Shown here: positions 34,464 to 46,416 of the stretch, piece after piece
Numbering within the stretch: the first letter of the stretch is position 1
Layout: every line of letters begins with the position of its first letter
Assembly: GCA_008360975.2 (NCBI GenBank)
Contig: CM039202.1
Location: 3,916,128-3,980,127, forward strand
Direction: 5' to 3'
Origin: Lichenostomus cassidix
Taxonomy: Eukaryota > Chordata > Aves > Passeriformes > Meliphagidae
Length of the DNA stretch: 64,000 nucleotides
Notes under the pieces: generated by a model
What the model was told of the DNA's origin: nothing
The model's input: the letters and a program-made list of their open reading frames with translations, nothing else
Database searches by the model: none
Made by a program: the position numbers and the translations under genes

Positions 34464-36004
34464 GTAAGGTGTGCTGCGTCGCAGAACTGACACACAGCAC
34501 ACCAGTGCACTCGCTGAAGGAGAGCCAGGAGAGGATTTATTGTCCAGCTGGCAGGAGGGGCGGTTGTGGGGCTGTCTCTAGCACATTAGAGCTTAGTGTA
34601 CTGCTAATACTGCAATGTACTGCTGATACAGGACAGAAAACTGCTGCTCTTCACAGCTGTTGAAAAGCTCATGTTAAGCAGATGGGCTCGAATACCTTTT
34701 TCTGCATCTGTTTCAAATAAGCTGCAGACTGCTAATTTTGTTATAGATTGCACTCACAGAGCCAATACGGAGTCAAGCCAATTAAGAGCCAATTAGAATT
34801 TATTAAGCAAGCAGGCAGTAAGCAATTACAGCGCTGGGCTGCTGGGAGGGTCTCCTGCCCTGCCAACAACAGCAGCCCTTCCCTTTCTCAACCCCCAGTT
34901 ACATACCCCTCGCCTCTCGGAGTGTGCTGTTGCTAGCGTACTCTGCGTCTGCGCGACTTGTTGCTGAGGTCTTGTCGCTGGGGTCTTACTCTGCCTCCCG
35001 GCGATTGCCAAGTCGAGGGTTGGAGCTTTCCCTGTCCGTGCGACCTTGTCGTGCACGTCGCCTGCTCGAGTGCTGCTCACCCAGGTGGCGTCTTGCAGCA
35101 CAGTAACTGACTCAACCACAAGCACTCTTCCCCTCCTCCCCAGTTAGTCAAGAGTGACAATTTTATTAACAAACACAGAACCATCTGCTACATAAAGATT
35201 TGATTAACAAATACAGGCTTGTTTATCACAATTTCATGATACAAAACCATGGGATTGATCAGCTGGAAAGACATTTGCCCTGCTGTATGCAGTGCTTGCC
35301 TGCAGGGCAGTGCTGTGGTGAGATGAGGAGCTGTGCTGGTGTGAGCAGGGCGCCAGCACCGGCACAGCCCGGAGATGCAGTACGTGTTAGTGAGACGGTA
35401 AAAGAAAAACAAGGTATCCAAAACCTTGGAGATTCAAACTGGAAGAAGCAGCTGAAAAAGAAAATGCAAAATGACTGATTCGAGCATTGTGAAGTAGGAA
35501 GGAATTTGTGCATTTGACTTTAGTGTAAAGGCTTTGTATGTTGAAAATCAAGTGTATTGTGAAGGCTCATCTGCTTTAATGAGTAACCCTCATTCTGCAT
35601 TGGTTACAGATTTAGGGATCTGTGTGCTTTTTGCTGCTAATACACAACATTTGTCTACTAATCTAGCTAGTAAGAAGTATTTTCAGTTTTATATCCAAAT
35701 CTACCTATGGGCTTTCTTAAAATTTCAGCAGTTGGTTCTGAATTTTTTGCTGCTGTTCTTTCACTGACAACTTGGCAGCTACAATTTCTAGGTCAGTGGG
35801 AATGGACTTGCTAGGCATGTGTAGCTGGATATTCCCTTAGGAGTCTGGGGTTACTGCCCTAATATTATTTTCACAAGGTTTGCAGACTAATTGTAGAAGT
35901 TGTTCTGAATAAGCGCCGACAAGCTGCAGCTTTGTCTGGGATCTTGCCAGCTCTTTTGGTAACTGTGAGAAAAAAAGACATTTCCTTTCTTCCTTGCCTG
36001 ACAG
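34464..36004 (+). other. Intron 3
   Basis: Contains a probable LTR fragment (34749-35110). The remainder shows no recognisable feature and ends in GCCTGACAG. Confidence 0.6.
34749..35110 (-). mobile_element. Possible ERV LTR fragment in intron 3
   Basis: A GC- and CpG-rich block unlike the flanking intron. Read on the minus strand it has AATAAATTC about 50 bases before an end near TGTGAGTGCA, as a U5 region would. No clear target duplication was found, so the borders and class are uncertain. Confidence 0.45.
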
Positions 36005-36158
36005 ACCAGGTGAGCCGTCCAAGCTGAAGGAGTCGCGTGCCCATGAGTCTCTACTGCACCAACCCGCCACCATCGAGACTCTGGATTTCGGGGCAGAAGC
36101 ATCAGTCACTCTCCAGCCACTTCACAACAGCATCCTTGGAGGAGACTTCTGCTTTGAG
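36005..36158 (+). CDS. RASAL2: RASAL2-like exon 4 (PH domain)
   Basis: The exon is 154 bases and joins exon 3 in frame. It encodes a segment with LKESRAHESLL, then ETLDFG, then LQPLHNSILGGDFCFE, matching the family's KESRSHESLL and SSILGQDFCFEV. The PH domain of this family helps bring the protein to membranes. The donor is GAG/GTGGGG: a valid GT but a poor match to consensus, so weak splicing is possible. Confidence 0.9.
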
Positions 36159-37707
36159 GTGGGGACAAGCTCCAAACCAGCAGCTGCCAGTCCCCCTGAA
36201 CCCTTGTGGAATGCTGCTCCAGGGCTGGGGAACTGGAAAACAGAGCAGCAGCCACTGCCATGCTGAGCTTTGGGTGGGGGCTGTTGAGCCACCGTGTGAC
36301 TTTTAAAGTCCTTGAGGCTAATGGCATCAATCACTCAACAGAGAGAAATCTTTTTCAATTACCAGGTTTTCTAATTGAAAAACATCTCTTCAGTTTGATA
36401 AATATCTAAGCATTTGTAGTGTGCCTGCCAATGTATGGTTGATACGCACAGTACAGTGGACATGCAATAGAATGTGCATTAGCTGTGTGTTCACCCTCTC
36501 CAAATTCACCTGAAGTTAAATTCAGAATATTTACTGTAACCAAGAAATGAGATTTCCAGTCAGAGCCCCCTTCCATTAGCTGAGCTGCTCTCCAGTTGCC
36601 AAAGGAGAAGCTTCAGTGGCTGCAGACGTGTCTGTGGCACCGTGGAGCAGGATCCAAAGATCCCTTTGCTGTTTCAGCAGAGGCTGCAGGCTGTGGCTCT
36701 GAGCTTTGCTCCAGAAATGGGCAGAAACCAAGTGTGTGAGCACAGTCCTGCCATCACAGCTCCAACAGTGGAGCCGTGTGTGTTTGGATACAGCTGAGGC
36801 CACGTCACCTGTCGTGGCAGGGGCAGGTGACTCTGTCTTCAGCAGGATTAGTTAGATGTGTCTAAACTTCTGGAGCAAAGATCTGTTTACAACCTGGGAA
36901 ATTCTGGCAGTAAACCAGCGTATCAGGCTCTGGTCCCTCGGGATGCATGCAGGAAGTGTTCCTGTTTGCTTCAGCCTCATTCTTCTGGTTGGAAGCACTT
37001 TTAGCTTGCTTAGGCTTGGAGAGTTGAGTGGAAAATACTGGCAACAATTTAGCTCTGAGGCTGTTGCCTCAAACTGCTGTTGTAATTGTGTGCACTAATG
37101 AATGAAAAGAGCAAATGAGGCTTGTCAGGCCACAAAAGAGGGGAAGAAATGGAAGTGGTTCCCTGGTGCAGGAAAGCAGAGCTGTCAGGGCTGGAGCAGA
37201 GCATAACTCCCTCGGTTAAGCTGCTGCTGTCCATATGGACCCCTGAAAATATTTTTTATGTACTAAAGTCATCCAGTGTGTTTTGCCTTACGTTAATGCA
37301 TTGTCAGTTCTGTCTGTCTTTACACTGGTAGTAACCAAATGATCTGCCCCTGGGCCTGAATGGGGAAAACGGCAAGCTTTAATAGCCACAGATCAATTAA
37401 CAACTGTTTAAAAAAAATAGATTAACTGGTTGATTAAGGCTTTGTGTAAAAGTCTTTAAGAGGAGCCTCTGGTGCTCTTAGTTTTCTATGAATTCTTTAG
37501 TTTGTTATAATCTCAAACTGGCTTTTTTTGCTCTCTGCATTTTGTGGGCCTTTTATCCTTGCGGCCTTGTAGGCCGCTGGATTTTTACCTGCCTTTTTCA
37601 TGTTTACTTTGTTACTCAAGCACTATTTATCTTCCTCCTTGCTTTTTGCAGCCTCTTACATGTCTTCTAGGCTTGCCTGAACTCAGCCTGTCATTTATTC
37701 ATTACAG
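36159..37707 (+). other. Intron 4
   Basis: About 1.5 kb with no recognised exon, RNA gene or complete mobile element. It ends TTCATTACAG. Confidence 0.6.
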
Positions 37708-37806
37708 GTGCGCTACTCCAAAGGCACTAAATACTTTGCTTGTTCCTCTGAGGAAGAGAGGGACTGGTGGATGGAAACCTTACGCAAGCTCATTCACCCG
37801 ATGAAG
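37708..37806 (+). CDS. RASAL2: RASAL2-like exon 5 (end of PH domain)
   Basis: The exon is 99 bases, 33 codons: VRYSKGTKYFACSSEEERD, then a WWMETLRKLIHP-type segment. The family has [20 protein letters not shown] here. The conserved tryptophan of the last PH helix is present, with an additional tryptophan just before it. Clean splice sites. Confidence 0.9.
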
Positions 37807-38612
37807 GTAATAGAAACTGCAGAAATTAGATTAGTCGGGGAATGGAGGTGGTGTGATTGGATTTTAGTCCAGTGTACCAGGGCTTCCCACAGATGCATCC
37901 TCAATTAATTTAGTCTGGGGAGCTGTCTGCTCATCCGTGTATTTAAAGCTGCCGTGTGCTATTCCAGGGAGTGCAGTAGGTCAAGGCTTTAATGAGTAAA
38001 TACACATTAGCATGCTCCCTTATCCCTGCCCCAGGGCTAGTTTGGGATGGTGTACACTGGATTTCTGAGGCCATGCACCTGGGAATGATGGGGCATGGCT
38101 TTGTCATGTTTTACTGTAGGGGCACAGTTGGGGCTGGGTGGGAAACCAAAAAAAAACCAACAGAAAACAAATTGGAGCCAGAGTGAGAAGGGGAATCAAG
38201 TTATAGATCAGCTGGAAATAGATGATAAGTCACTTCATAGCTGCCATCCTGCTTCCCAGGGACAGGCTAACGTCCCAGGACGGTGCTCTGGGAGTGTCTC
38301 ATCAGTCTGGCAGGTTTGGAAAGGCTCTTGAGCAGAGTGTTTGTTTTCTAAAGCATTTCAAATACAGCTTTTGAAGAAGAAAAATGTTCTAGTCCCTGCT
38401 GTTGACATACAAAAGACAGCCCTTTGCCTCTGTTTTAGAAAATGTCCAATTTTCTAGAGATTCTGATTCTCTCTGGATCAATCTGATGCTGATTTCTGAG
38501 TCTGTCCTTACCTCAGACACAAAAGGCAGCCCTTTTCTGCTGCTGCTTTAGAAGATGAAATATTCAGTTTTTAGGGATTTTGAATCAAAACTGATCTCTT
38601 TTTTCTGCACAG
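37807..38612 (+). other. Intron 5
   Basis: About 0.8 kb. No feature recognised apart from a good polypyrimidine tract before CTGCACAG. Confidence 0.6.
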
Positions 38613-39143
38613 GACAAATGCCGTCGAGAGGAACATCTGCTTTGCCTCTGGATCATGGAGGCCAAGGAATTGACCTCCAAGAAGAAATACTTCTGTGAGC
38701 TGTACCTTGATGATACTCTCTTTTCCCGTACCACCAGCAAAGCAAAAGCTGATAACATTTTCTGGGGGGAGCCCTTTGAGTTCTACTGTCTCTCACACAC
38801 TGAGAATGTCACAGTTCACATCTACAAGGACGCAGAGAAGAAAAAGAAGAAGGACAAGAATAATTATGTAGGCCTGGTCAACATTCCCACAGCCAGTGTG
38901 ACCAGCCACCAGTATGCGGAGAAATGGTACCCAGTCAGCACCCCTACTGCCAACAAAGGCATCAAATGCTGTTACCAGACCATCCCCATCTTGCCCATGG
39001 AGCAATACAAAGAATTTGGGGAATATATTACCAGCAACTGCTCCCTGCTGTGCTCCATGCTGGAACCTGTGATCAGTGTCAAGAGCAAGAAAGAAGTGGC
39101 TTCTGCCTTGGTGCACATTCTTCAGAGCACTGGGAAAGCTAAG
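38613..39143 (+). CDS. RASAL2: RASAL2-like exon 6 (C2 domain)
   Basis: The exon is 531 bases, 177 open codons, and the strongest match in the window. It reads [37 protein letters not shown], the lysine run of [47 protein letters not shown] and ends [14 protein letters not shown]2 domains in this family contact the membrane and assist the GAP domain. About eight codons are missing in frame between NKG and the QTI strand, compared with RASAL2 (KTGGPSIRI region). No stop; good splice sites. Confidence 0.95.
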
Positions 39144-41493
39144 GTAAGCACTGTTGGAGTGACTGTGGCTACTGATAAGTGATTTCAGGTGGAAGCTGGG
39201 GGGGCCATGATAGTAAGCAGCAGCAGGAGATGCTGTGTGCAAAGTGTAAGCAGGAGCACTCTATAACTACATGTTATTCTGAGAAATCAGGGCCTAAGCT
39301 TGAGTGTTCAGGAGCCTGTCTGGCATTTCTAAAATCAAGATGTAGGTAAAGAGATAAGTGAACAAGAGGTTGGTAAACTGGAGAATTGTTCCTGTAAGTA
39401 AGTCAGTGATACAATGAGCAGCGGGTGCCAGTGCTGAGTCAGCACTGAGTCAGCTGATCAGTGCCAGCATCGATTTGGTCAGCATTTGAACAGCCTTTTA
39501 GAGGATCTATACCGAGTTAATGGTGATCCCACCTGCCCCAAGGATGCTGTTAGGACTTCTGGGTGCACACTGATTTCTTCAGATGGATTGTGGGAGAGGA
39601 TCCTGCAGGTCCTGGGAAGTTCTGGGAAGCATTAGCACACGTTGATCTATCTGGTTGCTGCCTGCCAGGTGCTGTGTGAGTAGTGCCATGCTGTAGGCAG
39701 CTTCTTCCAGTGAAACCAGCTAGAGACAGTAAAGCACCACCAAATACAAGTCAGAGGGATGGAGATGTGGCAGGATGGCCACAAGCAACATCCAAGGGAC
39801 AGCCTCATTCCAGAAAAGGTCCTTTTCTGCTTGCATCATCATGTGCCCCTTGGGATGGCTGGTGCTCTGTGACAGTGTGTGTGACAGGAACTGATTCCTT
39901 AACAAGTTATCTGATGAGAGAAGCTGGTAGCTACGACTGTGTTGAAACCCTGCTGGAAAGCAAGCTCTGGATTGCTGCAGTACCAGCTGCAACAAGTAGA
40001 TAAATTAGTGATATAACTTTGCACTCCTGGTGTGTGAAGTTTTGAACCTGTATTTACGAGAAGCAACAAGGTGGCTCAGGCTGCCATAAAGCTCCTAAGA
40101 GGGTACATTTCCGGTTCATGCTCTTCTGATGGGGATGCAGCTGGATATTAGTAGTTTGTGCCAGGTGAAAAGAATTTTCTCAGATTTTGTTGCAAAGAAA
40201 CAGCAATAATGGACTGAAAACTAAGAGTACTAAATGTCATTGACTCACACAAAGTTATCACTTCAGGAAATAATTATTACTGTAGAATTAGAGCCTATAT
40301 AAAGAGATCATTCTCTGTGTCAAGGCTTGCTGATAGTTCCTGCCTGGACAATTGAATACAGTTAAATTCAGCCATATAGATAACCAGCAAGTATGTTAAC
40401 TTCTTTTTCCCAAATCCTAAACCACTTTTGGTTTGTGAATTTAATTTATTAAGCCATTCTTCTTATTTAAGTATCATCCAGCTGTAATAACTTGTGCCTC
40501 ACTTTCAGTTTGGATTTTTAAATCCAAGTTTGTTTGGAATATTCCTTATAAAGAGATAAATATAATATCACAGTAACAGACAAATCCACTGATAAACAAA
40601 CTGGTGAGGGGTTCTGTTCTGGAGGTAGACTGAAACCAAATCTTGGCAGTAAAAGTTAGAGACTTTTGCTTTGCCCTTTCTAATTTGTGATCTGAATCAT
40701 TCTCTAAGTATAATAAACCCAAGAGGAGGCATGGCTATTTCCTTGGCGCTTACTTCAGGTAGCAGCTGCACCCCTTGTCTCAGGCTGAGCAATTATTTCA
40801 GTAACTCTGAAATATCCTTCCTTCTTGGCTTCTGCAGTTAGTCTGGCATGACTGAGCTGGTTAAAATCCCCTTTGCCATTTGTCCCGGGTTAATGATAAG
40901 ACTCTCTCCTCCGAGAGCGAAGGGCCCCGACACCCCCTCCCCCACCCACAACAGAACCTCTTAGATGGAAGTGAAGAAAAAACTATTTATTTAACAAAAC
41001 CACGCAGAGTGCCCTACAAGGCACAGGGGAAGGGGAAAACAAGGTGAAAGGCAGTTATTCAACCTGAATAAAAAGTCCTTTTCTCAGACGCAGTCCCTCT
41101 CCTCCTCGCCCCCCACCCGGGGCCGGGTGGAGCTCCCTGGAGAGCTCTGCTGTCCTCTGGCCCTCCTGGGTCTCCGGGTGGCAAAGCAGATCGAAGAGAA
41201 GGGGTCCAAACGAGGAAAAAAAGAAGAAGAATGGAAAAAACGGGAACAGAGCTCACTCCGACCCCCGTCCAGCACACAGTCTCTGCCGGGCGACGAATCC
41301 TCCCCCGGAGCGAGGCTTGGAGAAAATGTTTTCAAAACAACCCGCGTTTCTCTCTGCGGCTGGGTGCAGTTAAAGAGACAGGACCACACATTTTTACACA
41401 TTTTTTTTTCTTTCTTGGGCATATAAGCCAACGATAGGGGATAAAGGATTATCATATCATCAATCCAAGACACCATTTCACCTTTTTCCTCAG
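39144..41493 (+). other. Intron 6, carrying a solo LTR at its 3' end
   Basis: About 2.35 kb. The last 600 bases are a solo LTR that ends only 21 bases before exon 7. The rest has no recognised feature. Confidence 0.7.
40881..41472 (-). mobile_element. Solo ERV LTR with 5-bp target duplication
   Basis: The 592-base element starts TGTCCCGGG and ends CAAGACA, giving TG...CA ends with a short TGTC/GACA inverted repeat. It is flanked by CCATT on both sides (40876-40880 and 41473-41477). A 5-bp duplication fits an ERVL-type element. Orientation is judged minus: on that strand a TATA-like TTATATGCC comes early and AATAAATAG about 100 bases before the end. No coding interior remains, so it is an LTR-LTR recombination product. 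Its GC-rich centre contrasts with the intron. Confidence 0.85.
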
Positions 41494-41638
41494 GACTTCT
41501 TGACTGATTTGGTGATGGCTGAAGTAGACCGTTGTGCAGACCGTGAAGCCTTGATCTTCAGAGAGAACACAATTGCTACCAAAGCTGTTGAGGAATACCT
41601 CAAGCTGGTAGGACAGAAGTTCCTCCGCGAGGCACTGG
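41494..41638 (+). CDS. RASAL2: RASAL2-like exon 7 (start of RasGAP domain, arginine finger)
   Basis: The exon is 145 bases. It encodes [20 protein letters not shown], then [20 protein letters not shown] and QKFLREALG. In RasGAPs the arginine of the F-R-E-N motif (41560-41562 here) is the finger that completes the Ras active site; it is kept. The polypyrimidine tract and acceptor (CCTTTTTCCTCAG) survive just beyond the solo LTR. The donor is GTAAGA. Confidence 0.93.
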
Positions 41639-43327
41639 GTAAGAAACTCCCTGTCTGCCACCTGTTTGCACGGCAAGGGCTGATCCTGACCTGTGTCTGC
41701 AGCATGGCTGCAGCTGAGAATGTGGGACGGGGAGGAACTGCCTCAGCGCTCAGTCCACGTGTCTCACACACAGCACACTTTGCTGCTCTTGATGCCCTTC
41801 CTCCACATGGAAGGCACTCCTTTGGTGCCTTCAGGAGTAGCACCCAAAGCAAGGCAAGCTTGAGTTGATGGAGCTGAGTCCCTCTTCAAGTTTGTATTGC
41901 CATGTTCTGTTGTTCTGGGTAACTTTCTTGTGTCTCTAGTGTGATGAAGAGGTATAACACTGCAGTTTCTTTGTGACCAATGATAGTTGTTCCATCTGAT
42001 TTAAAAACAGGCTTTAAAAAGGGGGTTTGACCCATAGTCCTTAGAGAGGTGAGGCTGCAAGGCTGCCGAGCATCTCAGGGCAGGAGATCAAGATGCATCC
42101 TGTCTGGGGAGCCTCTTGCCTGTGTTTATCCCAAGTGTTCATTATTCACTGACTCATTGAAATTGCCCAGCCATCCAGTAATCTCTTATTCTGTTCTCCG
42201 CATGGGGTCTTCATGCCCACGGTTACGTGCCAGGGTGAACTCTGATAATTTTGTTATTGTCCCCTCCTCCACCAAAAAATTCTGCTCAAGTCATAAGCCA
42301 CTGCCTTGGGAATTCCTCTCCCCGCACAGATAGCAATAGAGGGGACCAAACCCAGGCTCACTGTCTTCGCAGACACACCACAGCCAGCTTTTAGCAGCTC
42401 TGCACAATCCTCCTTATCCACGATTGCTGCTGTTTTTCACTGACACCTGTTGTTTCTGGGATGGAGAAAGCTTTGGAAATTGATACAAGAGAAACAAAAG
42501 AGTCCCACACCACATCCTTTCACAAGAAGAAAAAAAGCCAAGCAGTTTGCTTTCCCAGCAGTCTCGCTTGTCCTCAGCAATCCCAGATGCTGGCAAGGCA
42601 TCAAGGAGATAGCTGGCTAAATTAGTGCCCCAGGGGTCAGTATAGTCAGCTCTGTGATTATATCCAGTTTGGCCATTTCTCAAGTGTAATGAGCCTCTTC
42701 TGGTAGTCTTATTCTCCTGGGTGGAACCATTGAGTGTAAGTCACTGTCGTAGGCTCTCACTTGGTACGGAGAAATGAGCAGCCTGGTACTTTGTGCTGTG
42801 CTTCTCAGCAGGCTGAACATCAGCTGTGGGACCATTGCATTACTGCTGACTGCAAGCTCCTTAATGTGCAGTAATTGCATCAAATATTTTAACATTAATG
42901 ACTTCTAATGCATCATTTAGCACTGAATGATAAGATGGTAAATCACAGGGAGGAGAGATGGAAAATGCCCCGAAGGTCGTCCAGTTTGTCTATAGTTCAG
43001 AGCAGTGTTGCTCATGACAATACTGCCATCTCATTCTTTAGATGCCAGGTTTTAAATGTCAGTTTACCTAGCTGCCCTGTTCTTTGAAAGGATTAACAAC
43101 ACTGTGCTTGGTGTTAGCAACATAACACATCTGTAAGGGCACCTTATATCTGATAATAGCAGAGTTTTGTGGGCCACAAAGAGTAAGTTTCAAGTATGTT
43201 TAAGGGTAAAAAATATTATCCAGTAAACAAGAGTTAAAACAGAATTGGCTCAACAAAAGTGATGCCAACAGTTCTGCAAATAAGAGCTGTAGATGCCCTC
43301 AGCAGAAATGCTTTGGGGCCCATCACC

Positions 43328-43361
<34 letters not shown>

Positions 43362-44315
43362 AAGAAAATGTGGTGCCTGCTTTGCTTGCAACAACACCAA
43401 GCTGAGATTTGGGGAGGGGCTGGGTAGTGTTTAAAGAGTTTTCAGAAAGCAAAGGCTAAAAGCAAACCCATTTTGCACAAACGAGCCTTGTGTTAGCTCA
43501 GAGCCAGCGAGATCATCTGAGGAGATGAACTTGAAAGGCATTGAATCATTAAACCAATGGATAGAGAACACCCTCATGAACACCCAACAGTTTAAAAATC
43601 ACTTGGAATGCCTGCATATAGAGGAGGGAGACTAGTGAGTAGTTCATTCCAGTCTGTCAGACAAAGGCAACTTCATGTGGTTTGTATGTGAACGGTTTCT
43701 GTTGTGGTGCCGAAAGGGAAGGGTGACAGAAATGCCAAGGAGCTTGAAAGATGCAGGCCATAAAAATGCTGTAAGGTGTTGATGTAAGAGGTTGAGAAAA
43801 ATTAGCAGCATCTAGCTAGTGCTTGGGTATTACTCTTATTCAAAAGCAAGGTGACACTTTTTAAAATTAAAAAAGGGCAGATTTAGAAATAATATAAATT
43901 AATATCATTGCCAAGCGCATTTCCTGGGAAAATTTTGAAAACAAATAGCACAAAGCTTCATTCCCCAGATGGTGGATAATTTCACAGTTGATAACACAGT
44001 TTGAATATCAAGTCAAATCCTCCTCTCTACGCCCTAAGTGAAGTGCCTGCGGGGTTGTTAAGCAAAGCCATCCTGTTATTGCACCTGTGCTTGGGGACAG
44101 CAAGGACACAGGAGGCTGCAGAATCAGAGCCCTGGCTGTGCTCTGCTGGGAAAGGGCTGGGAGGAGTCATGGCCCCAACATCTGGTGTCTGGAGGCTGTG
44201 CTGCAGACAACCTAGCAGGCAGTTGCTAGGGAAAGACATAAGCAGGATTTAAAGGTGTGTCAAGTAGGCTTTTCCTCTAACTACTCTGGTTTCTCATCCT
44301 CTTCCCTTTTTCCAG
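41639..44315 (+). other. Intron 7
   Basis: About 2.7 kb, including a run of 41 A (43329-43369) with no clear retrocopy upstream. No other feature is recognised. It ends TTTTTCCAG. Confidence 0.6.
43329..43369 (+). repeat. Poly(A) tract
   Basis: A perfect run of 41 A preceded by CATCACCC. No recognisable retroposed gene lies directly upstream. Confidence 0.95.
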
Positions 44316-44405
44316 GGGAGTTTATCAAGGCTATGTGTGATTCAGATGAAAATTGTGAATTTCACCAGTAGACCTGGTCTTCTGCAATGTTTTCGATGCA
44401 TACAA
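44316..44405 (+). pseudogene. RASAL2: RASAL2-like exon 8, internal deletion and stop
   Basis: The exon opens GEFIKAMCDSDENCE, matching the family's GEFIKALYESDENCE. About 22 codons (the VDPSKC...LKMCC region) are replaced by 11 bases, a net loss of ~55 nt. The sequence then resumes in another frame with DLVFCNVFDAY, matching ELAFCKIINSY. In the entering frame the product ends at TAG 44369-44371. Acceptor and donor (GTAAGG) are intact. This alone truncates the RasGAP domain. Confidence 0.88.
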
Positions 44406-45307
44406 GTAAGGCATCTTCCTTCCTTCCTTGCTTCCCCTTGTCCCTTGTGTTCTCAGAGCATGCCCATTCCTCCTGTGAGGGTGAGAGAGCAGCAGTGGTG
44501 CAGGCAAGGGGCACAGTTCCAACCATCTTCCCTTCATTCCCTTTCCTCACTGCCTTCCTGCATGTGGCTCCAGATTGCAGGTGGAACTTGTGTCCAGACT
44601 GAGGGCACCCAGCCCACACACCACAACTGTGGGGCTTCTGCCCAAACTCTCTGCCAAGGCAACACATACTGAGTGTGACTGGATAAAGAGGGAATAAAGT
44701 GAGAAGATAACAGCTTAGCTTGGACTTAGCATAAAAAAGCTGTAAGTTTTGAGGTGTACAGAAAACTTTTAGACCTTTCAGATGTGTGGAATTGAATGGG
44801 AAATCACAGGGAGGAAGCAATGGCAGAGAGATTTCTATTAATCTCTGTTTCTGAGTAGCAGTGGAAGAAGAGGGGCCTTTCTGCTTTGGCATGAAGCACA
44901 GGCACAGTATTGAGAGCTTAACAAGTGAGGTAAAACTGTCAGATATGGAGATGAGTTCAGTTTGGCTCGGTTTGTTTTCAGTATTCTAACACCCGCTCCA
45001 GGGTAGTAACGGACAAGTAGTTGTTAGCTTGCAAATCAGCATGTCTGGAAATGGCTTCACTTAACAGATATGAACAAGGGGTGCTTTAGACTACAAAGAC
45101 TACTTGAGTGTCACCAGATTAAATGGGGATCTACGAATAGATGCCTAATGACATTACCTAGCCTAGAGAGAAAGAGAGAAAAAGGGGAGGTAAAAAAAAC
45201 CAACGATGTTTTCTCACAGAGAAGTATTTCAGGCGACTGATCACCAGTTCAACTTCTTGCATTCATTGCCAGTGCGATTTTATTTCCCTTTTTTTTTTGC
45301 TTTTCAG
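44406..45307 (+). other. Intron 8
   Basis: About 0.9 kb; nothing recognised. It ends with a T-rich tract and TTTTCAG. Confidence 0.6.
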
Positions 45308-45544
45308 AGTGTTCCCCCGTGAGCTGAAGGAGGTGTTTGCATCTTGGAAGCTGCAGTGCCAGAAAACGGGCAAGCAGGACATCACTAAACGCCTGATCAG
45401 TGCCTCTGTCTTCTTGCGCTTCCTGTGTCCTGCCATCATGTCTCCCAGCCTCTTCAACCTCATGCAGGCATATCCTTATGACCAAACTGCTCATGGTCTC
45501 ACCCTCATTGCTAAAGTCATCCAGAACCTTGCCAATTTTACCAA
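45308..45544 (+). CDS. RASAL2: RASAL2-like exon 9 (core of RasGAP domain)
   Basis: The exon is 237 bases and open in the family frame: [20 protein letters not shown], then [32 protein letters not shown] and [16 protein letters not shown]. The FLRF-CPAI motif, structural for RasGAPs, is intact. The donor is GTAGGT, overlapping the last lysine codon as in the family. It cannot be reached in frame from exon 8 as it stands. Confidence 0.93.
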
Positions 45545-46214
45545 GTAGGTGATGCCAGTGCAACTGAAATCTGTGGTGCGCAAGGAGAGCTCTGATTCCT
45601 AGTTGTGCTCACAGGCAGCTGATTCTCTGGCAAACTGAAGCCCGCTTTTGGAAAGGAGGGAGCTTCTCACTTAGATGTGAACACTGTTCCCCTTGAGACA
45701 CCTCAGATAAATTCTCCTTCTCACATGCAGATTGGAGCTGTGTTAAATTCTGTGGAGGGGACACAGGACCAAGAAGAGTCATGCACAAGCATGTTAGTGT
45801 ATATGGTGTTTCAAAAGAAAAGAAAAGAAGCATGTTACCCCCAAGGATCATGTTTTTCTGCTCTCTCCCTCCAAAGTTCCCAGTTGAACAATACAAAGGA
45901 CATGGCACGTCTCCTGCACGGGAGGAGAGAAAGAATATCTGTGGGAGGAAGGGGGGCGAGATGCAATTTGTAGTATAAACAGTGAAGTAGTAGTGTTTAA
46001 GTAAGTACAACTAAGCAGTGAATCTTTTAAATTGTCCATGTGGTTTTTTCCCTCCAAGACTCCAAAATCTTCAGATTTTGAATTTTTTTTTTTAGATACT
46101 CCAAATCTTCAGCAAGGCAGGTCTAAAATAAAGTGTTTAGGTAATTGTCTGTAAGCACTTGTATTTTATGTGTGTTTTATTGACTGGGTTTCCCCCCACT
46201 TCCTTTTCCTGCCG
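45545..46214 (+). other. Intron 9 with mutated 3' splice site
   Basis: About 0.67 kb. The expected acceptor dinucleotide at 46213-46214 reads CG, although the pyrimidine tract before it is preserved. Confidence 0.75.
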
Positions 46215-46416
46215 GATTGGCTCTAAGGAAACATACATGGTTTTCATGAATAATTTTTTGGAAACTGAGTGGAAAAAAATGAAGTCTTTGCTGAGGCATT
46301 TAGCTGAGCCAGAAACCAACCCGAAACAGCCTGCATTTGATGGCTACATCGACGTGGGCAGAGAGTTCTCGGTGCTGCATTCCCTCCTGTGGGATCTTGT
46401 GTCCCAACCTGATAAG
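46215..46416 (+). pseudogene. RASAL2: RASAL2-like exon 10 (end of RasGAP), acceptor lost
   Basis: The exon is 202 bases and open. It encodes IGSKETYMVFMNNFLETEWK, then [20 protein letters not shown] and DLVSQPDK, matching FGNKEEYMAFMNDFLEHEW and the region of [20 protein letters not shown]. The preceding bases are TGCCG in place of the expected NNNAG, so the normal splice cannot occur. The next AG, within CTCTAAG, would shift the frame and reach a stop within a few codons. The donor GTAAAG is sound. Confidence 0.88.

Noticed and set aside
43329..43369. Poly(A) tail of a processed pseudogene
   Set aside because: No retrocopy or target duplication could be recognised upstream of the A run.
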